A DNA stretch of 64,000 bases. Source: an uncultured Dehalococcoidia bacterium (GTDB taxonomy: Bacteria; Chloroflexota; Dehalococcoidia; Lucifugimonadales; CAJWER01). The position numbers and the translations under genes are program-made. Positions 16,450 to 23,354 of the stretch are shown piece by piece. Location: assembly GCA_958296115.1 (NCBI GenBank), contig OY282442.1, positions 1,683,158 to 1,747,157 of the forward strand, in the 5' to 3' direction. Positions within the stretch are counted from its first letter, which is position 1; every line of letters begins with the position of its first letter. Under the pieces are notes generated by a model that was given only the letters and a program-made list of their open reading frames with translations, was not told the DNA's origin and did not search any database.

Positions 16450-17778
16450 ATGGTTACGCCAATAGAGCGGACATACATCGAACGTCACCCGAAGAGCGCG
16501 GAGCGCTTCGAGCTCTCGAAGGAGCTGTTCCCGAACGGCGTCACGCACGACGCCCGCAACCTGAAGCCCTTCCCGTACTTCGTAACGCACGCGCGGGGGT
16601 CGCGCAAGTGGGACGTGGACGGCAACGAGATAATCGACTACAAGGGCGGCCACGGCGCGCTCATACTCGGCCACAGCCACCCGGACATCGTGGCGGCGGT
16701 TACGGAGCAGATGACGCTGGGCACTCACTACGCCGCCTCGACGGACATCGAGATAGAGTGGGCGCAGCTGGTGCGGGATCTGGTCCCCTGCGCCGAGAAG
16801 GTGCGGTTCCACAGCTCGGGCACCGAGGCGACGATGATGGCGGTGCGGATGGCGCGGGCGTACACGGGCAGGACGAAGCTGCTGAAGTTCCACGACCACT
16901 TCCACGGCTGGAACGACTACGTGCGCAGCCACGAGCCGGGGGACGGGGGCATCCCCGCAGAGACGGCCAGCACGGTCATATCCATCGAGCCGAACGACGT
17001 CGGCCTGGTGGAGAGCGCGCTTGCGGGAGACCCGGACATCGCGGCGGTCATCGTCGAGCCTACGGGGGCGCACATGGGCGATACCCCTGTCAGGCCGAGC
17101 TTCTTGGGCGAGCTCCGGGAGGCGACGGAGCGTTACGGGGTCGTGCTGATATTCGACGAGGTGGTAACGGGGTTCCGCACGTCGCCGGGCGGGGCGCAGG
17201 CGCTGTACGGCGTAACGCCGGATATGTGTACGCTTGCCAAGATACTAGGCGGCGGACTGCCGGGCGGCGCGGTAGCTGGCAGGGCGGACATCATAGACAT
17301 GATCCAGCTCAGGGACGACGCGAGCTTCAACAAGAGCAGGCGCATCGGGCACAACGGCACGTTCAACGCGAATCCGCTCTCCGCGGCCGCGGGCCGCAAG
17401 GCCCTCGATCTGGTCAAGAATCAGCCCATCAACGACAGGGCGAACGCCGCCGCGGCCCGGCTGAAGGCGGGGCTGAACGACCTGCTGAGCCGCATGGAGA
17501 TAACCGGCGCCGCGACCGGGGTGGCGTCGGCGGTGTTCCTCAGGCTCGGATTCGAGGTGGACGCGGACGACGATGAGGTGGTCTTCACGAAGGAGCAGGA
17601 GCGCATGGCGGGCAACGCCGCTGTCAAGGACCAGCTTACGCTGGCGATGTACAACCACGGGGTGGATGGCGGCCTGCGGTTCATCACAAGCGCGGCGCAT
17701 TCGGACGACGACATAGACGCGACGGTCGAGGCGGCGGGCCGGGCGCTGGCCGACCTGCGCGGGCAGGGGCTGGTGTAG
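16450..17778 (+). CDS. Glutamate-1-semialdehyde aminomutase-like class III aminotransferase
   Basis: This 442-residue PLP enzyme of aminotransferase class III is close to the GSA-aminomutase group. HSSGTEATMMAVRMARAYTG is the PLP phosphate segment, LIFDEVVTGFR carries the PLP-ring Asp, and TLAKILGGGLPGGAVAG has the Schiff-base Lys at about 264. GAGGAG lies 5 bases before ATG 16450. No other tetrapyrrole gene is nearby, and marine Chloroflexota carry many catabolic homologues, so a non-heme role such as amino-acid catabolism is as likely as HemL. Confidence 0.8.
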   Translation: MVTPIERTYIERHPKSAERFELSKELFPNGVTHDARNLKPFPYFVTHARGSRKWDVDGNEIIDYKGGHGALILGHSHPDIVAAVTEQMTLGTHYAASTDIEIEWAQLVRDLVPCAEKVRFHSSGTEATMMAVRMARAYTGRTKLLKFHDHFHGWNDYVRSHEPGDGGIPAETASTVISIEPNDVGLVESALAGDPDIAAVIVEPTGAHMGDTPVRPSFLGELREATERYGVVLIFDEVVTGFRTSPGGAQALYGVTPDMCTLAKILGGGLPGGAVAGRADIIDMIQLRDDASFNKSRRIGHNGTFNANPLSAAAGRKALDLVKNQPINDRANAAAARLKAGLNDLLSRMEITGAATGVASAVFLRLGFEVDADDDEVVFTKEQERMAGNAAVKDQLTLAMYNHGVDGGLRFITSAAHSDDDIDATVEAAGRALADLRGQGLV

Positions 17779-17805
17779 GGGGGAAGCGGCAAGAGTGTAC
17801 GCTCG

Positions 17806-18279
17806 ATGGAGAAGCGCGAGGTCATCCGCCGCGTGAAGGCGGCGCGGAGTCTCTGGGACGAGCTGCTGGGATAGGTCGGCGATGAGCTGGCGGCGAGGCC
17901 GGGCATCGAGGGCAATTCGTCTGTGAAGGACATCATCGCCCACGTTGCGTGGTACGAGCGCGAGGTTGCCAGGATGCTCGAATCGCGCGTCATGACCAGC
18001 TCGGGCCTGTGGGCGGTGGGCGCGGACGAGCGCAACGCCGCCATCTACGAAGAGTCAAGGGGGATGTCCCCAGAAGACGCGCGGGCGGAGTCGTCCAGAG
18101 TGTTTCGAGAGCTCGTCGAGCAGCTCGAGCTGCTGCCCGACGCGGGGTACGCGGACGCATCCCGCTTTTCGGGGATGCCAGGCGACTGGAAGCCCTGGGA
18201 GCTGATAGCGGGGAATACCTTTGGGCACTATCCGGACCATGCCGGGGCGATTCGCCGTCTTCTGGACGCGAAGGGCTGA
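17806..18279 (+). pseudogene. DinB/ClbS-like gene interrupted by an amber codon
   Basis: ATG 17806 opens a frame (MEKREVIRRVKAARSLWDEL) that hits TAG at 17872-17874 and continues in the same frame without another stop to 18279. The whole, with the stop bridged, reads like a four-helix DinB/ClbS/DfsB-type protein of about 157 residues: VKDIIAHVAWYEREVARML, then DWKPWELIAGNTFGHYPDH. A restart at GTG 17920 or ATG 17923 would give about 119 residues lacking the first helix. A real nonsense mutation and a sequencing error are both possible. Confidence 0.65.
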
Positions 18280-18288
18280 CACCGCCGC

Positions 18289-19137
18289 TCAGGCGAGCCA
18301 CTCGGTGACGCCGCGCCATACCATCAGCGCGCCCACTACGAGCAGAATGACGCCCATGGACATGACCAGGCTTCGCAGGCTGACCTTGCCGGTGAGCCGA
18401 GCACCGATGTTCACGCCGGCTATGGCCGCCAGGGCCATGAGCGCGGCGATTGGATAGTCAACCTGGCCCTGGGCGACGTGTCCCGCCCAGCCGGACGCGC
18501 CCATGGCGAACCCGATGAACATGTTGGTGCCGGCGGCGATTCTGGGTCCCAGCCCCAGCAGCCGTATCAGCGCCGGGAGCCTGATACTGCCGAGTATCAG
18601 TCCGACCGCGCCGCCGATGCTTCCTATGACCAAGCCGAGCGCGGCTGCCAGCGCCGGGCTGCGTCGTCGTCGCTCCGTGCCCGTGGCGAGCGCTTCGGCC
18701 ATGGCCGAGTCGGAGCCGGAGGCGTCATCGGCGGCGCGCGCCTTGGCCGCGAGCTCGACGCCCTGCCAGAAGACCAGCGCTCCCACCACGAGGATTAGCA
18801 GGCCCTCCGGCGCTCTGCCTGCGTAGAACCCTCCCAGGAACGCCCCCGCGAAGCTGGGCAGCCCCATCAGGAGGACGACGCGCAGGTCCACGCGCCCTTC
18901 TCTCATGTGGCGTATCGCGCCGAAGAGCGAGGCGGACGTGCTGACGATGATGTTGGTGCCCGCCGCCAGCGTCGAAGGCATACCTAGCATCAGCAGAACG
19001 GGCAGCCTGACCGTCCCCAGCGCCAGCCCGACGAATCCGCCCACGACGCCGACGCCGAACGACATGGCGGTCAGCATCGCCGCCTGCCACAGCAGGGCGT
19101 CGGACGGCAGGCCCAGCTCTTGGAGGGAGATGTTCAA
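18289..19137 (-). CDS. TauE/SafE family membrane transporter
   Basis: This is a membrane protein of about 282 residues with eight hydrophobic segments arranged as two repeats. The repeat signature is GVVGGFVGLALGTVRLPVLL in the first half and GSIGGAVGLILGSIRLPALI in the second, with LAAGTNI and IAAGTNM following each. These are hallmarks of TauE/SafE (DUF81) exporters of sulfite, sulfoacetate and similar anions. TTG 19137 is the likeliest start because the frame upstream overlaps the RraA-like gene; the start is uncertain. The operon partner is the RraA-like gene. Confidence 0.8.
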   Translation of the reverse strand: MNISLQELGLPSDALLWQAAMLTAMSFGVGVVGGFVGLALGTVRLPVLLMLGMPSTLAAGTNIIVSTSASLFGAIRHMREGRVDLRVVLLMGLPSFAGAFLGGFYAGRAPEGLLILVVGALVFWQGVELAAKARAADDASGSDSAMAEALATGTERRRRSPALAAALGLVIGSIGGAVGLILGSIRLPALIRLLGLGPRIAAGTNMFIGFAMGASGWAGHVAQGQVDYPIAALMALAAIAGVNIGARLTGKVSLRSLVMSMGVILLVVGALMVWRGVTEWLA

Positions 19138-19154
19138 GGGGTGGACGAGCCAGG

Positions 19155-19856
19155 CTATTCCTTGCGCTCTTCGGCCAGGCGCTCGAAGGTCTCGGCGTTG
19201 TAGTATCGTCCCGGCGGGCAATTCTCCGCTAGGATCATATCCTTGACCACTTCCTCGAGCTCCTCGTGCTCTTCGGCCCAGTCGATCACGTCCTCGGCGA
19301 TCTGCTTCGGCACGCACACGATGTCGTGGTCCTCCGCAACGATGACGTCGCCTGGCCTGACGGTGACGCCTCCGCACACCACGTCAACCCCCTCCGCGTT
19401 GGTGGTCATCCCGGCGCGGCCCGCGGCGGTGATTCCGCCGGCGAATATGCCGTAGCCGTACCCCTTGATTGCCGGCAGGTCGCGGATGCCGCCGTCGGTG
19501 ATGACGCCCTCGGCGCCTACCATCTTCAGGTGGAGCAGTATCATGTCGCCCGCGATTGCCTTGTCCACGTCCCGGTGGGTCCCGACGACCAGGACGTCGC
19601 CCGGCCCGCACGAGCCCATGGCGCGGTACTCGGGGGCGTCCTCGCCGTGCCCAGACTCCTCGTCGACGTCCGGTCGGTATGGGACGTAGGAGAGCGTGCG
19701 GGCCCTGCCGACGACGCGCATCCCCGGCGTGTATGCGTTTATGCCGCGCATGAAGCAGTGCGGATAGCCGCGCTGATTGACGGCGCTGTACACCGTCGCG
19801 GTTCCCACATCCCGAAAGCGCTCGATAATCTCGTCGGATACGTCGCCTGCCGCCAT
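19155..19856 (-). CDS. RraA / HMG-CHA aldolase family protein
   Basis: This 233-residue protein of the RraA-like fold includes 4-hydroxy-4-methyl-2-oxoglutarate aldolases and oxaloacetate decarboxylases. GVITDGGIRDLPAI supplies the conserved Arg and Asp of the active site, and DVIVAEDHDIVCVP is the usual later strand. The N-terminal GTATVYSAVNQRG matches the family opening. It lies directly upstream of a TauE/SafE-type exporter and divergent from a DapA-family lyase, which suggests a small pyruvate-type aldolase catabolic locus. Confidence 0.82.
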   Translation of the reverse strand: MAAGDVSDEIIERFRDVGTATVYSAVNQRGYPHCFMRGINAYTPGMRVVGRARTLSYVPYRPDVDEESGHGEDAPEYRAMGSCGPGDVLVVGTHRDVDKAIAGDMILLHLKMVGAEGVITDGGIRDLPAIKGYGYGIFAGGITAAGRAGMTTNAEGVDVVCGGVTVRPGDVIVAEDHDIVCVPKQIAEDVIDWAEEHEELEEVVKDMILAENCPPGRYYNAETFERLAEERKE

Positions 19857-19942
19857 CTCGTCCTCCTAGCTGGGTATATGCGGTTCGGCCTGGATTATAC
19901 CCGACCCCGACATCCGCAATCACGGCGGCGGTTCCAATCGGC

Positions 19943-19948
19943 TATACT
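19943..19948 (+). promoter_or_regulatory. -10 hexamer candidate upstream of DapA-family gene
   Basis: TATACT sits 34 bases before ATG 19983 in the otherwise GC-rich gap between divergent genes. No good -35 hexamer is visible at the expected distance, so this is a weak call. Confidence 0.35.
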
Positions 19949-19982
19949 ATGCGCCTGACCAGACCTCGAAGCGAGGGTTCAC

Positions 19983-20966
19983 ATGACTGACGGGAGAAAG
20001 GACAAGCTGGCGGGCGCTCTCGTCTCGCTGCCGACCTTCACGGACGATCGGCATAACCTGCTCTTGGACAGGCAGCGCCGGCACATCCGGTGGCTCCTCG
20101 ACCAGGGGATAATCGGCGACGCCGGCGTGATCATGGTTGCGGGCGGATACGGTGAAGGCTACTACCTCGCCGACGACGAGCTCTTCGCCCTGATAGACGC
20201 GCTGATGGACGAGGCGGGCGGCAAGATAGCGACGATGGTCGGCATATTCGACCTGAACGTCCGCAAGGCAGCCCGCCGGGCCAGATACGCCGCGGACGCG
20301 GGCATAGACTTCCTGGAGCTCGGGCTGCCGCACTACTCCTGCCCGTCCGAGGACGACGTGTTCATCTTCACCAAGTACATCAACGACCACGCCGACGTGG
20401 GCATCATGTGCTACAACAACTTCTGGGTGACGCCTCCGCCGGGCTTCGAGATAACCCGCGGGCTGATGGAGCGCATGACGGAGCTGGAGCGTGTGGTGGG
20501 GTTCAAGTGGAGCTCGGCGAGCGCGGCCCACTACGTGGGTATGCTGAGGCTCTTCGGGGACGAGTTCGCCTTCATGGACAACGCGATGACCAGCTCGCTG
20601 GGGGCCCGGCACGGCATGAAGGGGTTCGTGGACTTCTACGGCAACGTCGCTCCCAGGCTCTCGCTCAGGAAGCTGGAGTTGACGCGGCAGCGCCGCTACG
20701 ACGAGCTCGACGCCCTGCTGTACGAGGTCCATTTCGACGCGGAGAATCGGCTGAACAGCGCCGACGCGCCCGGGTTCGCGTCCGTCGCCGACGGCGTGTA
20801 CGGCAGGCTGCGCTGGAGGCTGATGGGACTCGAAACCGGGTCCAACTTCCCCGCCCAGGCGCAGCCGTCCCAGGCATACGTCGAGCATACCCGCAAGATC
20901 ATCCAAGCGAGCGGCGTCATGGAATGGGTGGATTGGGACCAGCGCTTACTGGACGACGGGGGTTAG
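19983..20966 (+). CDS. DapA/NAL-family lyase (first of two)
   Basis: This 327-residue TIM-barrel aldolase is of the dihydrodipicolinate synthase/N-acetylneuraminate lyase family. The Schiff-base Lys is in VVGFKWSS (Lys 175), and the catalytic Tyr is in MCYNNFW (Tyr 144). The usual GTTGE-type phosphate segment is replaced by VAGGYGEGYYL. This departs from true DapA, so a different 2-keto acid substrate is likely. The C-terminus is long. It has a close paralogue at 21226, separated by a 21-bp-repeat frame. Confidence 0.82.
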   Translation: MTDGRKDKLAGALVSLPTFTDDRHNLLLDRQRRHIRWLLDQGIIGDAGVIMVAGGYGEGYYLADDELFALIDALMDEAGGKIATMVGIFDLNVRKAARRARYAADAGIDFLELGLPHYSCPSEDDVFIFTKYINDHADVGIMCYNNFWVTPPPGFEITRGLMERMTELERVVGFKWSSASAAHYVGMLRLFGDEFAFMDNAMTSSLGARHGMKGFVDFYGNVAPRLSLRKLELTRQRRYDELDALLYEVHFDAENRLNSADAPGFASVADGVYGRLRWRLMGLETGSNFPAQAQPSQAYVEHTRKIIQASGVMEWVDWDQRLLDDGG

Positions 20967-20969
20967 GCG

Positions 20970-21233
20970 ATGCATCCCAAGTGCTGGAAGATGGGGCTCA
21001 GGTCCTGGAAAATGGCCGGCAGGTGCTGGAAGATGGCGTTCAAGTGCTGGACGCTGGCCTTCAGATGCTCGCTCGTGGGCGCGGATTGCCGCCTCGAAGA
21101 GGACGAAGGATGCTGGACGATGGGGTTCAAGTGCTGCCTAATGAGCTTCGAGTGCCTGTCGCTGTGCGCCGAGGCCTGGTCGCTGGGCATCATGGCCCGC
21201 ATAGCCGGCGTGAAAGGAGACCCTCGTGGCTGA
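20970..21233 (+). CDS. Possible Cys/Trp-rich repeat peptide between the two lyases
   Basis: An 87-codon frame starts four bases after the first lyase stop, with GGGGGTTAGG upstream, and ends eight bases inside the second lyase gene. It is built of seven-residue units such as KCWKMGL, RSWKMAG, RCWKMAF and KCWTLAF, giving 10 Cys and 6 Trp. I recognise no family. The reverse strand also has an open frame of heptads (FQHLPAI-like), so repetition rather than coding may explain the openness. Low confidence as a gene. Confidence 0.35.
   Translation: MHPKCWKMGLRSWKMAGRCWKMAFKCWTLAFRCSLVGADCRLEEDEGCWTMGFKCCLMSFECLSLCAEAWSLGIMARIAGVKGDPRG
20979..21170. repeat. 21-bp tandem repeat
   Basis: Four good units of 21 bases run from 20979 to 21062 (consensus AAGTGCTGGAAGATGGCGTTC), followed by diverged units at 21063-21083, 21108-21128, 21129-21149 and 21150-21170. 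The period equals seven codons, so the heptad structure is kept in every frame. The array lies between two homologous genes on the same strand. Confidence 0.8.
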
Positions 21234-22203
21234 TGACCGCAGGAAACGACTGGTCGGATCCATACTCTCGCTGCCCGTCTTCACCGACGAAGACCACAAC
21301 CTGCTTCTCGACCGCCAGCGCGCGCATCTGCGCTGGGCCGTCGACCAGGGCATGAAGGAAGGCAAGGCAGTCCTGCTGATAGCGGGCGGCGTGGGCGAAA
21401 CGTACATGCTCGAGGACGACGAGTTCGCCGCACTCGCCAAGCTGGGCGTCGAGGAGGCCCGCGGCGAGGCGCCTGTCATGGTCATGGTCGCGGAGCTGAG
21501 CGCGCGCGAGGCGGCCAGGAAGTGCCAGGTTGCCGCCGACGCGGGGGTGGATTTCGTCTTGCTGTCCCCGCCGCACTATTCCACGCCCTCCGAGGACGAC
21601 GTATTCCTACACTACAAGTACGTCAACGACCGCGCCGACATCGGCATCGTGCTATACAACAGCTACTGGGTCATGCCAAACGGCTACTCGTTCAGCAGGG
21701 ACCTGTTCCACAGGCTGGCGGACCTGAGCAACGTCGAGGGCGTGAAGTGGAGCGCGCCGACGACCGAGGACTATCTCGGCTTCGCGCAGCTGTTCAGCGA
21801 GCGGCTCAACCTGATCCAGAACCGCTTCTTCTTCTCGATGGGCACGCGGTTCGGCATGAAGGGCTACATAGACGTGCTGGGCAACGCGGCTCCGCGCTTC
21901 TCGCTGCACCAGACGGCGCTGATGGAGGCGCGCGATTACGAGCGGCTGGACGCCCTCCACAAGCAAGCCCGATTCGACCCGGTTTACGCCCCCGGCGCCC
22001 TGCCCGCGCCTCGCAAGAACATGGTTGCCGACGGACCGAACGCGCTCGTCATCCTGAGGAGCATGGGTCTCGACGCCGGCCCGCCGTTCCCAGGCCAGGC
22101 CGACGTCACCCCGGAGTTCGAGGCCCATATCCGCCGCCAGACCGAGGCGAGCGGGATAATGGAGTGGGTGAGCTGGGACCAGTCTATCTTCGACGGGGTG
22201 TAG
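21226..22203 (+). CDS. DapA/NAL-family lyase (second of two)
   Basis: This 325-residue paralogue of the preceding lyase has Lys 174 in EGVKWSA and Tyr 144 in LYNSYWV. The N-terminus (LVGSILSLPVFTDEDHNLLL) nearly copies the first gene's LAGALVSLPTFTDDRHNLLL. GTG start with AAAGGAGA nine bases upstream. The two lyases probably arose by duplication and may act on related sugars-acid or keto-acid substrates. A dienelactone-hydrolase gene follows 44 bases later. Confidence 0.82.
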   Translation: MADDRRKRLVGSILSLPVFTDEDHNLLLDRQRAHLRWAVDQGMKEGKAVLLIAGGVGETYMLEDDEFAALAKLGVEEARGEAPVMVMVAELSAREAARKCQVAADAGVDFVLLSPPHYSTPSEDDVFLHYKYVNDRADIGIVLYNSYWVMPNGYSFSRDLFHRLADLSNVEGVKWSAPTTEDYLGFAQLFSERLNLIQNRFFFSMGTRFGMKGYIDVLGNAAPRFSLHQTALMEARDYERLDALHKQARFDPVYAPGALPAPRKNMVADGPNALVILRSMGLDAGPPFPGQADVTPEFEAHIRRQTEASGIMEWVSWDQSIFDGV

Positions 22204-22247
22204 CCAGGAGCGGTATGGTTACGGCCCCAACGCAAAGGAGTGCTGAT

Positions 22248-22994
22248 ATGGCTGGCTACGAAGGAATGTTGGCCGAGACGGTGATGTTCGATGGGCACGA
22301 TGGGGACCTGGTATCGGGCTACATGGCGCGTCCGCTGGGGGCCGGGCCGTATCCGGGCGTCATAGTTCTGCACGAGATATTTGGGCTGGTGACGCACGTC
22401 AAGGAGATTGTCCGCAAGATGGCGGCGCACGGCTACGCGGCGGTCGCGCCGGACCTGCATCACCGCGAGGGGCCGGGCGACCCTGAGGACGTGGCGGCGG
22501 TGGTGCGCGAGGCTGGGGGCAACCCGGACGCGCGGACCGTCGGCGACGTGGCGGGAGCGGCGGCCCTGCTGCGCTCGCTGCCGTACTCGAACGGCAAGGT
22601 TGGCATCATCGGCTACTGCTCCGGGGGCCGTCAGACCTACTTGGCGGCGTGCAGCCTGGAGTCGCTAGACGCGGCGGTATCGTGCTACGGCGGGCGCATC
22701 GCGGCGGGGCCGGGCGACCTGAACGAGCGGCAGCCGGTCGCGCCGATAGACATGACGGCGGGCCTGTCGTGCCCGCTGCTGGGGCTGTTCGGCGCGGAGG
22801 ACGCGAGCCCGTCGCCGGGGCAGGTCGAGGTGATAGGGCGCGAGCTGGAGCGGCACGGCAAGAGCTACGAGCTGCACACTTACGAGGACGCGGGGCACGC
22901 CTTCTTCGCGGACTATCGGCCCAGCTACAGGCAGCAGGCGGCGGTTGACGGCTGGGAGCGGGTGTTCGGCTGGTTCGACAAGCATCTGGGCTGA
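22248..22994 (+). CDS. Dienelactone hydrolase family protein
   Basis: This 248-residue alpha/beta hydrolase has the Cys-Asp-His triad typical of dienelactone hydrolases: GYCSGGR (Cys 124), GAEDASP, and DAGHAFF near the C-terminus. VIVLHEIFGLVTHVKEI is the family's strand plus Glu36-type segment. The substrate may be a lactone or another ester. AAGGAG lies 7 bases before ATG. It is probably cotranscribed with the lyases and the DUF6295-like gene. Confidence 0.87.
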   Translation: MAGYEGMLAETVMFDGHDGDLVSGYMARPLGAGPYPGVIVLHEIFGLVTHVKEIVRKMAAHGYAAVAPDLHHREGPGDPEDVAAVVREAGGNPDARTVGDVAGAAALLRSLPYSNGKVGIIGYCSGGRQTYLAACSLESLDAAVSCYGGRIAAGPGDLNERQPVAPIDMTAGLSCPLLGLFGAEDASPSPGQVEVIGRELERHGKSYELHTYEDAGHAFFADYRPSYRQQAAVDGWERVFGWFDKHLG

Positions 22995-23008
22995 TGTAGG
23001 AGGCGCGT

Positions 23009-23272
23009 ATGTGCGCGGGAACCGTTGAGGTCGCGGACGTAGAGGGGAGCGCGAAGGGAGCAGGCGGCTGGTTCTCGGTGAGCCGGGCCAGGGCGGTGTA
23101 TGACCACCCGTTCCACGCGCAGTCCGACGAGGCGTTGATATTGGACTTCGCCAACCCGGAGCGAGGCGCGGGCTCCCGCCTGGCGGTCGAGCTGAGCGCG
23201 GACTCGGCGCGGGAGCTGGTGCGGATAATCGAGCGAGCGCTGGAAGCAGGCCAGGCGCAGCACAGGGGTTAG
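23009..23272 (+). CDS. DUF6295-like small protein
   Basis: This 87-residue protein begins MCAGTVEVADVEGSAKGAGG and contains FSVSRARAVYDHPFHA and LAVELSADSARELVRIIERAL, which matches the small conserved family I know as DUF6295. No function is known. It starts 14 bases after the dienelactone hydrolase stop, with GGAGG upstream, so it belongs to that operon. Confidence 0.7.
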   Translation: MCAGTVEVADVEGSAKGAGGWFSVSRARAVYDHPFHAQSDEALILDFANPERGAGSRLAVELSADSARELVRIIERALEAGQAQHRG

Positions 23273-23354
23273 CAGGGGTTAGTCGGGGCGGTCATTCGCC
23301 CAGCGATGCGGTAACATATTACGCGGACGCCGGGCGTCAGGGGGTTCTGTCCGC

